The translations under genes and the position numbers were made by a program. Source: Chloroflexota bacterium (GTDB lineage Bacteria; Chloroflexota; Dehalococcoidia; UBA2979). From it: a stretch of 7,603 nt of DNA. Shown piece by piece: positions 1 to 6,025 of the stretch. The DNA is taken from assembly GCA_027592975.1 (NCBI GenBank), contig JAQCJS010000043.1:1-7603 (forward strand), read 5' to 3'. Position 1 is the stretch's first letter, and each line of letters starts with the position of its first letter. Below the pieces are notes generated by a model. It made no database searches and had not been told where the DNA came from. It worked only from the letters and a program-made list of their open reading frames with translations.

Positions 1-833
1 CAGCCCTGGACGAGGTGCTGGCGGAGGTCGCCGACCTTCGCCCGCTGCCGCAGGTCGCGCAGCGCATCCTGGGGCTGGACGAGGGCAAGTTCTCCGCGCA
101 TGAGCTGGCCTCGATCATCGCGACGGATCAGGCGCTAACGGCGAAGCTCCTCCGCCTCGCCAACTCCCCCTACTACGGCTTCGCGCGCCGCATCACCACG
201 GCCCGCGACGCCGTGGTGCTCCTGGGCTTCCGCTCCGTCCGAGGTGCCGCGCTCACCTCCTGCCTGATGCAGACCGCCAGCAGCGCCAGCAACCTGGACT
301 ACGACGGCTTCTGGCAGTTCTCGATCGCCACCGGCATCCTCGCGGAGGTGCTGGCGCGGACGGAGGGCGCGCACCAGGAGGAGGCGTTCACCGCCGGCGT
401 CCTGCACCAGATCGGCCTCCTCGCCCTCGACCAAGGGCGCCCGGACGAGCTTCACCGCGCGATCGGCCTGCACCAGCAGTCGGGCGTGCCCATGCCGGAG
501 GCAGAACGGCAGGTGCTGGGCTTCACGGCAGCGGAGCTGGGCGGCGCGCTGGCGCTGCACTGGAACTTCCCGGAGAGCCTATCGGAGGCCGTGCGCGACC
601 ACGCGCGCCCGCTGGACACCCTGCCCGACCCCCGCAGCCTGACCGCCTGCGTCCTGCGCGCCCGGATGTTCGTGCGCGCCTACGGCCTGCCGGACGGCAT
701 CGCCCCTGCCGTTGACCCCTCGGCGATCCCGGACGAGTGGGATCGGCCGCCGCTCTCCGTGGCGCTGAAACAGTCCGGCGGGATGGCAAAGGTGATGTCG
801 CAGGTGGAGGCGCTGGTCGGCTCGCTGGGCTGA
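1..833 (+). CDS. HDOD-domain signalling protein, 5' end cut by window edge
   Basis: The reading frame is open to the left edge (codons gcc ctg gac gag precede the GTG at 15), so the true start probably lies just upstream. Residues below count from that GTG. Residues 8-200 fit an HDOD domain, the non-catalytic relative of HD phosphohydrolases. The opening LRPLPQVAQRIL is followed by the typical stretch ATDQALTAKLLRLANS (36-51) and LLGFRSVRG (69-77). Where an HD enzyme would have a His-Asp pair this protein has LHQIG (130-134), so the metal site is degenerate and catalysis is unlikely. A second His-rich helix (LHWNFPESL, about 181-189) follows. HDOD proteins act as cytoplasmic signalling or scaffold modules, often tied to c-di-GMP, motility or stress, but nothing here identifies a partner. 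The visible length is near the usual 270-290 residues for a stand-alone HDOD protein. It stops at TGA 831-833, and no strong terminator follows. Confidence 0.85.
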   Translation, partial: ALDEVLAEVADLRPLPQVAQRILGLDEGKFSAHELASIIATDQALTAKLLRLANSPYYGFARRITTARDAVVLLGFRSVRGAALTSCLMQTASSASNLDYDGFWQFSIATGILAEVLARTEGAHQEEAFTAGVLHQIGLLALDQGRPDELHRAIGLHQQSGVPMPEAERQVLGFTAAELGGALALHWNFPESLSEAVRDHARPLDTLPDPRSLTACVLRARMFVRAYGLPDGIAPAVDPSAIPDEWDRPPLSVALKQSGGMAKVMSQVEALVGSLG

Positions 834-956
834 CCGAAGGACCTCGCCCGCCCGCTTGCGCCCGCGACCAGGCCTCGCCGGCTCGCCGAACGTCGCACTT
901 ATGTCCGATTTGAGGGGCGATGGCACTCCTGCGAGGCAGAACCGTGCCTCTCCCTC
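834..956. other. Intergenic stretch between the HDOD gene and the groEL promoter
   Basis: About 120 bp with no credible ORF. The only structure I can support is a perfect 6-bp inverted repeat, GAGGCA (933-938) and TGCCTC (945-950), around a 6-nt spacer. It ends 6 bp before the proposed groEL -35 box. It lacks a T-tract, so it is a poor intrinsic terminator for the HDOD gene. It could be an extra operator or simply a chance dyad. Confidence 0.4.
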
Positions 957-985
957 TTGCGTGACCGCTCGCGATTCGGTAAAAA
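957..985 (+). promoter_or_regulatory. Probable sigma-70 promoter of groEL
   Basis: TTGCGT (957-962) and TAAAAA (980-985) are separated by exactly 17 bp. They match the -35 and -10 consensus at about half and two thirds of positions. The predicted transcription start falls near 992, inside the CIRCE operator, so a bound HrcA repressor would block the promoter. This short A-rich run stands out in otherwise GC-rich DNA. The assignment rests on spacing and position relative to CIRCE. Confidence 0.55.
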
Positions 986-986
986 G

Positions 987-1013
987 TTAGCACTCCGGTT
1001 CCGAGAGTGCTAA
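987..1013 (+). promoter_or_regulatory. CIRCE element (HrcA operator), perfect match
   Basis: TTAGCACTC (987-995), a 9-nt spacer, then GAGTGCTAA (1005-1013). Both arms match the canonical CIRCE inverted repeat at every base, and the spacer has the canonical length. CIRCE binds the HrcA repressor, whose folding depends on GroEL, giving feedback control of chaperonin synthesis. It lies 58 bp upstream of the groEL ATG, overlapping the predicted transcription start. This implies that hrcA is encoded elsewhere in the genome. Confidence 0.97.
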
Positions 1014-1071
1014 ACGTGTGCGCTGCCCGACTCGGCGGTCGTGGGGCGCGGGAGCAAAGGACAACTCACCT

Positions 1072-2679
1072 ATGGCCAAGCAGCTGCTGTTCGACGAGCA
1101 GGCGCGCCAGGCGATGCGCGATGGTATCGACGCGCTGGCGGACGCGGTCAAGATGACGCTGGGCCCCCGCGGTCGCAACGTCGTCCTCGACAAGAAGTTC
1201 GGCGCGCCCACCATCACCAATGACGGTGTGACGATCGCGAAGGACATCGAGCTTCAGAACACGTTCGAGAACATCGGCGCTCAGCTCGCCAAGGAGATCG
1301 CCTCCAAGACGAACGACATCGCCGGTGACGGCACCACGACCGCCACGGTTCTGGGCCAGGCGATCGTCCACGAGGGCATGAAGAACGTCGCGGCGGGCGC
1401 TGACCCCATGGCCCTGAAGCGCGGCATCGAGATCGCCGCGAAGGCGATCAAGGAAGCCGTCACCAAGAACGCGGTGAAGGTCACCACCCGCGAGCAGATG
1501 TCGCAGGTCGCCGCCATCTCCGCCGCCTCCAAGGAGATCGGCGAGCTCATCGGCGAGGTGATGGAGCAGGCCGGCAAGGACGGCGTCATCACGGTCGAGG
1601 AGTCGAAGGGCATCCAGACCGAGATCGAGTACGTGGAAGGCATGGCCTTCGACCGCGGCTACATCTCCGCCTACTTCGTCACCAACCCGGAGCGCATGGA
1701 AGCGGTCCTCGAAGACCCGTACATCTTCGTCACCGACCGCAAGCTCTCCTCCGTGAACGACATCCTGCCGTGGCTGGAGAAGCAGCTCGGCGTCTCCAAG
1801 AACCTCGTCATCATCGCTGAGGACGTGGACGGCGAGGCGCTGGCCACGCTCGCGGTGAACAAGCTCCGCGGCACCGTCAACGTGGTCGCCGTGAAGGCCC
1901 CGGGCTTCGGCGACCGCCGCAAGGAGAACCTGGGCGACATCGCCTCCCTCACCGGCGCCACACTGATCAGCGCTGAGCTGAGCCGCGGCCTGGACTCCGC
2001 CACGATGGAGGACATGGGCCGCGCCCGTCGCGTCGTCGTCGCCAAGGAAGAGACGACGATCATCGAGGGCAAGGGCACCAAGAAGGGCATCGAGGAGCGC
2101 GTGAAGATGATTCGCGCGCAGCTCGCCAACTCCACGTCCGACTGGGACAAGGAGAAGCTCCAGGAGCGCCTGGGCAAGCTCTCCGGCTCCGTCGCGATCG
2201 TGAAGGTCGGCGCGGCCACCGAGGTTGAGCTCACGGAGAAGAAGCACCGCGTGGAGGACGCCCTGTCCGCCACCCGCGCCGCCGTGGAAGAGGGCATGGT
2301 CCCCGGTGGTGGCGTGGCCTTCCTGAACGCGCTGCCCGTCCTGGACAAGATCCAGTTGGACAACGCGGACGAGATGACGGGTGTCCGCATCCTCCGCCGC
2401 GCGCTGGAGGAGCCGCTGCGCCGCATCGCTCACAACGCCGGCCAGGATGGCTCCGTCATCGTCCAGAAGGTGCGCAGCCTGAAGCGCGGCCAGGGCTACG
2501 ACGCCGCCGCCGACACCTACGGCGACATGGTCCAACTCGGCATCATCGACCCGGCCAAGGTAACGAAGGCCGCGCTCGAGAACGCCGTGTCGATCGCGGG
2601 CATGGTCCTCACGACCAACGTCCTGGTGACCGACATCCCGGAGGGGCAGACCGCCACTCCGAACATGGACATGTACTAG
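1072..2679 (+). CDS. groEL: Chaperonin GroEL (60 kDa, Hsp60)
   Basis: Encodes 535 residues, close to the usual 540-550. GroEL forms the cytoplasmic double-ring ATP-driven folding chamber and works with the GroES lid. The ATP-site motif GDGTTT is at 85-90, and Asp51 and Asp396 (in [16 protein letters not shown]) match the conserved nucleotide-site and catalytic aspartates. The signature [12 protein letters not shown] is at 403-414, with the apical domain between. The ATG at 1072 is chosen because AAAGGA (1056-1061) lies 10 nt upstream and [10 protein letters not shown] is a normal GroEL start. A GTG at 1018 in the same frame would run through untranslated leader just past CIRCE. No groES precedes the gene and none follows. 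The C-terminus is PNMDMY, without the flexible Gly-Gly-Met repeats of E. coli GroEL. Both traits are known for secondary or unlinked GroEL copies in several high-GC phyla. Regulation is by the upstream CIRCE, and the unit ends at a strong terminator. Confidence 0.99.
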   Translation: MAKQLLFDEQARQAMRDGIDALADAVKMTLGPRGRNVVLDKKFGAPTITNDGVTIAKDIELQNTFENIGAQLAKEIASKTNDIAGDGTTTATVLGQAIVHEGMKNVAAGADPMALKRGIEIAAKAIKEAVTKNAVKVTTREQMSQVAAISAASKEIGELIGEVMEQAGKDGVITVEESKGIQTEIEYVEGMAFDRGYISAYFVTNPERMEAVLEDPYIFVTDRKLSSVNDILPWLEKQLGVSKNLVIIAEDVDGEALATLAVNKLRGTVNVVAVKAPGFGDRRKENLGDIASLTGATLISAELSRGLDSATMEDMGRARRVVVAKEETTIIEGKGTKKGIEERVKMIRAQLANSTSDWDKEKLQERLGKLSGSVAIVKVGAATEVELTEKKHRVEDALSATRAAVEEGMVPGGGVAFLNALPVLDKIQLDNADEMTGVRILRRALEEPLRRIAHNAGQDGSVIVQKVRSLKRGQGYDAAADTYGDMVQLGIIDPAKVTKAALENAVSIAGMVLTTNVLVTDIPEGQTATPNMDMY

Positions 2680-2703
2680 CCGGTACCGTCCCGAACGGAC
2701 TCT

Positions 2704-2740
2704 GGGAGACGGGGTCGCTCACGCGGCCCCGTCTCTGTTT
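2704..2740 (+). terminator. Intrinsic terminator of groEL
   Basis: GAGACGGGG (2706-2714) pairs perfectly with CCCCGTCTC (2727-2735). A T-G wobble (2715/2726) and three more pairs (2716-2718 with 2723-2725) extend the helix to 13 bp closed by a TCAC tetraloop. TGTTT follows at 2736-2740. It starts 25 nt after the groEL stop, the right place and form for a Rho-independent terminator isolating groEL from the next gene. Confidence 0.9.
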
Positions 2741-2769
2741 CCGCCCTGACCATCTGACAAGGATCGCGC

Positions 2770-3234
2770 GTGCCTGACGTGGGAATGTTCGGCGACAACG
2801 GCCCCGCCCTCGATCCCGAGGCGATCGACGAGGCCGTGCGCGGCGCGGACGTGATCGTCCTCGGCTTCGATTTCACGCCCGACCGCCTGCTGGTCGACCT
2901 GCGCGATGATCCGCGAGGCCACACGCCGCCGATCGTGGAGATGGTGGAGCCGCTGGCGGGCGCGGACGAGCGCCAGATCTGGCTGAGTGCTCGCCGCCCC
3001 GGGCTGCGCGCGCCAGAGCAGTTCCTGTTCTTCGTCTGGCCGCACTCCGTCGCCTACCTGGACGCCTCCCCCCTGCTCTCCGGGGCCGCCGGGCGCATCC
3101 GGGACGAGCAGGGCGTGGACGTGCGCGCGATGATCGAAGAGATCCTGGACGACCTCCGGCAGCGCGAGCGCGTGGACATGCTGGCCGCGGTGCGCGGTGG
3201 CGAGGGATTCGAGACGCTGTGGAGCCGCGCATGA
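2770..3234 (+). CDS. Conserved-looking hypothetical protein, 154 aa
   Basis: I do not recognise the family. The GTG start at 2770 is supported by AAGGA (2759-2763) 6 nt upstream. The product is acidic and soluble, with no signal peptide or membrane span. An Asp/Glu-rich N-terminal helix leads into a hydrophobic strand-like segment ADVIVLGFDF (26-35). A second hydrophobic block, EQFLFFVWPHSVAYLDASPLL, covers about 83-103. A charged C-terminal helix, VRAMIEEILDDLRQRERVDM, covers 118-137. There are no cysteines and no obvious nucleotide or metal motif. Its stop overlaps the next gene's start as ATGA (3231-3234), so the two are probably translationally coupled and functionally linked to the glutaredoxin-like protein. 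Codon use resembles the neighbours, which supports a real gene. Function unknown. Confidence 0.8.
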   Translation: MPDVGMFGDNGPALDPEAIDEAVRGADVIVLGFDFTPDRLLVDLRDDPRGHTPPIVEMVEPLAGADERQIWLSARRPGLRAPEQFLFFVWPHSVAYLDASPLLSGAAGRIRDEQGVDVRAMIEEILDDLRQRERVDMLAAVRGGEGFETLWSRA

Positions 3235-3638
3235 CTCGACTGGTGGTCTACGGCCGATCCAGCTTCTGTCCGGACATGATGCGCTGGCAGCAGTGGGTGA
3301 AGGCCCACCCGATCACCTTCGTGTCCTTCGACATCGACGCCGACCAGGACGCGCGTGACTTCGTGGTTCACCACACGGGGCACCTATCCGTGCCCACGCT
3401 GGTGATCGCGCCCGAGGAGCACTTCGGCCCGCACGAGCCGCCCGCGGCGCTGCCAGTCCGCGGCCCGCGCGCCGTGGACCGCGGCTCCATGCTCACGGAG
3501 CCCGCGATCGGCCAGGTGGAGGACTTCCTGCGGCGGAACGCCATCCCCTTCGGCGGCCCCGGCGGGGACCCCGAGGTGACCACATGGGACATCGTGCCTG
3601 AGGATGCGCAGCGCCAGCCGCTCGGCCGACGCGAGTAG
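3231..3638 (+). CDS. Glutaredoxin/thioredoxin-fold-like protein with one active-site-type cysteine
   Basis: A 135-residue protein beginning with a typical glutaredoxin strand and turn, LVVYGRSSFCPDMMRW (4-19). The single cysteine, Cys13 in CPDM, sits where glutaredoxins carry CxxC or CxxS. SVPTLVI (53-59) supplies the cis-proline motif that faces the active site in this fold. FDIDADQDARDFV (33-45) fits the following strand and helix. About 40 C-terminal residues (Pro/Gly-rich, from about 104) extend beyond a minimal glutaredoxin and look disordered. ATG 3231 is chosen over the in-frame GTG at 3219 because it gives the ATGA overlap with the upstream gene and starts right at the first strand. 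A monothiol thiol-exchange, deglutathionylation-like or cofactor-carrying role is inference. A catalytically dead thioredoxin-fold protein is also possible. Confidence 0.72.
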   Translation: MTRLVVYGRSSFCPDMMRWQQWVKAHPITFVSFDIDADQDARDFVVHHTGHLSVPTLVIAPEEHFGPHEPPAALPVRGPRAVDRGSMLTEPAIGQVEDFLRRNAIPFGGPGGDPEVTTWDIVPEDAQRQPLGRRE

Positions 3639-3650
3639 GCGCGAGTAGGC
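3631..3650 (+). repeat. 10-bp tandem duplication over a stop codon
   Basis: GCGAGTAGGC occurs twice back to back (3631-3640 and 3641-3650), followed by a further GCGCGAG. The first copy contains the TAG stop of the glutaredoxin-like gene. The second copy lies in the 24-bp gap before the convergent selD gene. It looks like a slippage duplication with no coding consequence. Confidence 0.8.
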
Positions 3651-3662
3651 GCGCGAGACGCT

Positions 3663-4724
3663 CTAGCGCACCACCACCATCGGCTCGCCGGCCTCGGCGA
3701 CACCGATCGCCCAACAGCCGCCCGTCTCCGCCTCGATCGCCGATCGCAGCACCTCCGCGCGATCCGGCGCCACGGCGATGAACAGCGGGCCCGAGGTCTG
3801 CGGGTCGAACAGCATCTCCACGAGCGCGGGATCCACGTCGCCGCTGATCTGCACGCGATCCGCCAGCTGCGCCTTGTTGCGACCGCCGCCGCCCGTGGTG
3901 GCACCCGCCGCCGCGAAGCGCTGCGCGTCCGGCAGCAGCGGCACCGAGGCGGCGTCGATCACCAGGCGCACCCCGCTGCGGATCGCCACCTCGGAGGAGT
4001 GGCCCATCAGCGCATAGCCGGTGATGTCGGTCATCGCGTGGGCGCCGTGCTCTCGCGCCAGCTCGGAGCCACGCCGGTTCAACTGGAGCATGCTCTGGAT
4101 CGCGGCCTCGTAGCCGGCCTCGCAGCCCTCGCGCGACTCCTTCTGCGCCGTGAGCAGGACGCCCGTGCCGATGCGCTTGGTGAGCAGCAGCACATCGCCC
4201 GGCTGCGCGCCGCTCTTCTGCAGGATCTGCGCCGGATCGATGAACCCCGTCACGGAGAGCCCGTACTTGGGCTCGACATCGAAGATCGTGTGGCCGCCGG
4301 CGATCACGCCGCCCGCCTCCGCCACCTTCGACGCGCCACCGCGCAGCACCTCGCCGAGGATCGCAGGGTCGAGGTCCTCCGGCCACGCGGTGATGTTCAG
4401 CGCCAGCTTCACCTCGCCACCCATCGCGTACACATCGGACATCGCGTTCGCGGCAGCGATCGCGCCGTAGGTGAAGGCGTCGTCCACCACCGGAGGGAAG
4501 AAGTCCAGCGTCTGGATCATCGCGACCCCGGGGGCGACCAGGTACACGGCCGCGTCGTCCGCGCCGTCCAGCCCGACCAGCAGGTTCTCGTTCGCGTTCT
4601 GGTCGAAGATGCCCTTCAGCGGCGCCAGCACATCGTGCAGCGTGCCGATGCCCATCTTGGCAGCACACCCGGCGCACGAGGCGAGACCGGTGAGTCGCAG
4701 GCCGGGCACGGGAGAGAGGGTCAT
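3663..4724 (-). CDS. selD: Selenophosphate synthetase (selenide, water dikinase), Cys form
   Basis: Encodes 353 residues, the usual size. SelD makes monoselenophosphate, AMP and phosphate from selenide and ATP. The product is the selenium donor for selenocysteine, selenouridine and some selenium cofactors. The N-terminal catalytic loop SCAGCAAKMG (17-26) carries Cys20 at the position that is Cys or selenocysteine in the family, with the essential Lys23 three residues on. Conserved Mg/ATP-site elements follow: DGADDAAVY (53-61), TLDFFPPVVDD (72-82), NAMSDVYAMGG (93-103), GGHT (143-146), TDITGYALMGH (232-242) and FDPQTSGPL (306-314). The ATG is chosen because AAGGGA lies 6 nt upstream on the minus strand (4731-4736), and because the much longer open frame upstream has no homology. 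No selA, selB, tRNA-Sec or selenoprotein is visible in this window. The gene diverges from the endonuclease III gene. Confidence 0.97.
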   Translation of the reverse strand: MTLSPVPGLRLTGLASCAGCAAKMGIGTLHDVLAPLKGIFDQNANENLLVGLDGADDAAVYLVAPGVAMIQTLDFFPPVVDDAFTYGAIAAANAMSDVYAMGGEVKLALNITAWPEDLDPAILGEVLRGGASKVAEAGGVIAGGHTIFDVEPKYGLSVTGFIDPAQILQKSGAQPGDVLLLTKRIGTGVLLTAQKESREGCEAGYEAAIQSMLQLNRRGSELAREHGAHAMTDITGYALMGHSSEVAIRSGVRLVIDAASVPLLPDAQRFAAAGATTGGGGRNKAQLADRVQISGDVDPALVEMLFDPQTSGPLFIAVAPDRAEVLRSAIEAETGGCWAIGVAEAGEPMVVVR

Positions 4725-4898
4725 GACGGTTCCCTTCAGGTGATCAGGGGAACATCGTCGCATTGCCCGGCAAGCGGATCGGGATTCCCGGTGGATGCGG
4801 CCCACCCCCCGCCGCTTCCCAGCGCGGGAGGGGCTCTGCAGGGGTGTCGGGACTCCTTCCCCGCCCCGTGCAGCGGGCGACGCCGGTACCATCCCCTC
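4725..4898. other. Divergent intergenic region between selD and the endonuclease III gene
   Basis: A 174-bp GC-rich region that must carry the promoters for both genes. I find no convincing -35/-10 pair for selD. Visible structures are a long imperfect hairpin, with GCGGGAGGGG (4833-4842) facing TCCTTCCCCGC (4855-4865) with one bulge and some G-T pairs, and a near-palindrome CGGGATTCCCG (4780-4790). Neither is followed by a T-tract in either direction. I looked for tRNA-Sec and for a tRNA T-arm here and found none. Confidence 0.5.
4887..4892 (+). promoter_or_regulatory. Possible -10 element for a leaderless endonuclease III transcript
   Basis: TACCAT lies 6 nt before the ATG at 4899. The TANNNT hexamer at this distance is the pattern seen for leaderless mRNAs in actinobacteria and Deinococcus. 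No Shine-Dalgarno sequence precedes this ATG, which fits. No clear -35 box is seen, so the call is tentative. Confidence 0.4.
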
Positions 4899-5606
4899 AT
4901 GGCGACTCGCGCGAAGCCCTCCGCCCCGCCCGTCTCGAAGCCCCCGCTGGCCGCACCGCTGTGGACGCCCGCCGAGTTGATCGCGATCCTGGACGAGGCC
5001 TACGGGCGCGCGCCGCAGCAGGCGTCCGCCGCGCCGGTGTTCGAACTGGTGCTGACGCTGCTCTCCCAGCACACCTCCGACCGCAACTCCGGGCAGGCCA
5101 TGCACCGGCTGATCGAGCGCTTCCCCACGTGGGACGCCGTCCTCGCCGCGCCCGTGCGCGAGGTGGAGGACGCCATCCGCCCGGGCGGCCTGGCCCCCAC
5201 GAAGTCGAAGCGGATGCAGGAACTGCTGACGCAGGTGAAGGCGCGACGCCCGGACTGGGATCTCGAGTTCCTCCGCGGGATGCCGCTGGAGGAGGCCAAG
5301 ACGTGGCTGACCTCCCTCCCCGGAGTGGGGCCGAAGACGGCGGCGTGCGTGCTGCTGTTCGCGCTGGAGCGCCCCGCGCTGCCCGTGGACACGCACGTGG
5401 AGCGAGTCGCCAAGCGCCTCGGCCTCGTCCCCGCGAAGATGCCCGCGGACAAGGCGCACGCCGCGCTGGAAGCCACCCTCCAGCCGGACGAGGTGTACGC
5501 GTTCCACGTGGACCTGATCCAGCACGGCCGCCGCACCTGCCACGCGCGCGGCCCGAAGTGCGACGCCTGCCCGCTGGAGGCGCGCTGCCCGAAGGTGGGC
5601 ATCTAA
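4899..5606 (+). CDS. nth: Endonuclease III (DNA glycosylase/AP lyase, HhH-GPD with 4Fe-4S)
   Basis: A 235-residue base-excision-repair enzyme that removes oxidised pyrimidines and cuts the abasic strand by beta-elimination. The helix-hairpin-helix is LPGVGPKTA (140-148), with catalytic Lys146. The second catalytic residue is Asp164 in PVDTHV. The C-terminal iron-sulfur loop has the exact endonuclease III spacing C-X6-C-X2-C-X5-C (Cys214, 221, 224, 230). The first ~20 residues are a Pro/Ala/Lys-rich extension absent from E. coli Nth. The conserved LTLLSQHTSDRNSGQA (52-67) replaces the usual LSAQATD-type segment, and its serine and histidine suggest a divergent subfamily, so substrate range could differ. 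The start is set by the ATG at 4899; the same frame is open far upstream but runs antisense through selD. Translation may be leaderless. Confidence 0.93.
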   Translation: MATRAKPSAPPVSKPPLAAPLWTPAELIAILDEAYGRAPQQASAAPVFELVLTLLSQHTSDRNSGQAMHRLIERFPTWDAVLAAPVREVEDAIRPGGLAPTKSKRMQELLTQVKARRPDWDLEFLRGMPLEEAKTWLTSLPGVGPKTAACVLLFALERPALPVDTHVERVAKRLGLVPAKMPADKAHAALEATLQPDEVYAFHVDLIQHGRRTCHARGPKCDACPLEARCPKVGI

Positions 5607-6025
5607 GCCGGACGCTCTCCGATGTCCTGAAAGAAGCGCAGCAGGTAGCCGTCCGGGTCCGCCACAACGAACTGGCGATTTCCCAGCAGTGTCGCGTCCC
5701 GCCGGTACCAGCGGTCTTCGAGGGTGAGATACGGCTTGCCAAAGGCGCACACCCGCCCATAGAGCGCCGCCACGTCGGAGACTTCGATCTGGAAGTTCAC
5801 GCCGCGGCCGTACGGGTACGCGAGTTCGCCGGCGACGAACGAGCGCGAGCGGCCCAGCGGCTGCTCGATCATCAACTCCGCTCCGCCGCAGTCGAGGTAG
5901 GCGAAACCCTCCTCCGGACGCGAGTACGACACGGCGAAACCGAGGACATCGCGATAGAACGCGAGGCTGCGGTCGATGTCGGAGACGACCAGTTCCGGCA
6001 CGAGTCGCGGCGAACGTTCGTTCAT
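5603..6025 (-). CDS. VOC-superfamily (glyoxalase/bleomycin-resistance-like) protein
   Basis: Encodes 140 residues in two beta-alpha-beta-beta-beta halves. The first half opens with ELVVSDIDRSLAFYRDVLGF (11-30), a classic VOC start. The second has VNFQIEVSDVAALYGRV (76-92) and ends FVVADPDGYLLRFFQDIG (119-136). The usual metal-ligand Glu near the final strand (DPDGxxxEL in glyoxalases) is Arg130 here (YLLRF). That is typical of the non-metal bleomycin-resistance-type members that bind ligand at the dimer interface. Enzymatic activity is therefore not assured, and sequestration of a small molecule is a fair alternative. The ATG at 6025 is chosen because it overlaps the upstream acetyltransferase stop as ATGA (6022-6025); a start 14 codons earlier would lie deep inside that gene. 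Its own stop overlaps the convergent endonuclease III stop. Confidence 0.88.
   Translation of the reverse strand: MNERSPRLVPELVVSDIDRSLAFYRDVLGFAVSYSRPEEGFAYLDCGGAELMIEQPLGRSRSFVAGELAYPYGRGVNFQIEVSDVAALYGRVCAFGKPYLTLEDRWYRRDATLLGNRQFVVADPDGYLLRFFQDIGERPA

Noticed and set aside
831..833. TGA of the HDOD gene as a selenocysteine codon, given selD nearby
   Set aside because: No homologous continuation after the TGA, and the protein already has full family length.
920..946. Second CIRCE half-site (ATGGCACTC at 920-928)
   Set aside because: Only 7 of 9 bases match the left arm, and no right arm follows at 9-nt spacing.
1018..1071. GTG at 1018 as the groEL start
   Set aside because: It would add 18 non-homologous residues and lacks a Shine-Dalgarno; the ATG at 1072 has one and gives the normal N-terminus.
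1066..2535. 489-aa minus-strand ORF antisense to groEL
   Set aside because: Low-complexity Leu/Asp/Val/Gly-rich translation caused by the codon pattern of groEL; no start signal or family resemblance.
3999..4898. Upstream extension of the endonuclease III frame (535 aa)
   Set aside because: It is antisense to selD and composed of Arg/His-rich nonsense; the glycosylase begins at 4899.
4725..4898. tRNA-Sec or another tRNA in the selD upstream region
   Set aside because: No acceptor-stem pairing, T-arm TTCRA motif or TCA anticodon loop in a cloverleaf arrangement on either strand.
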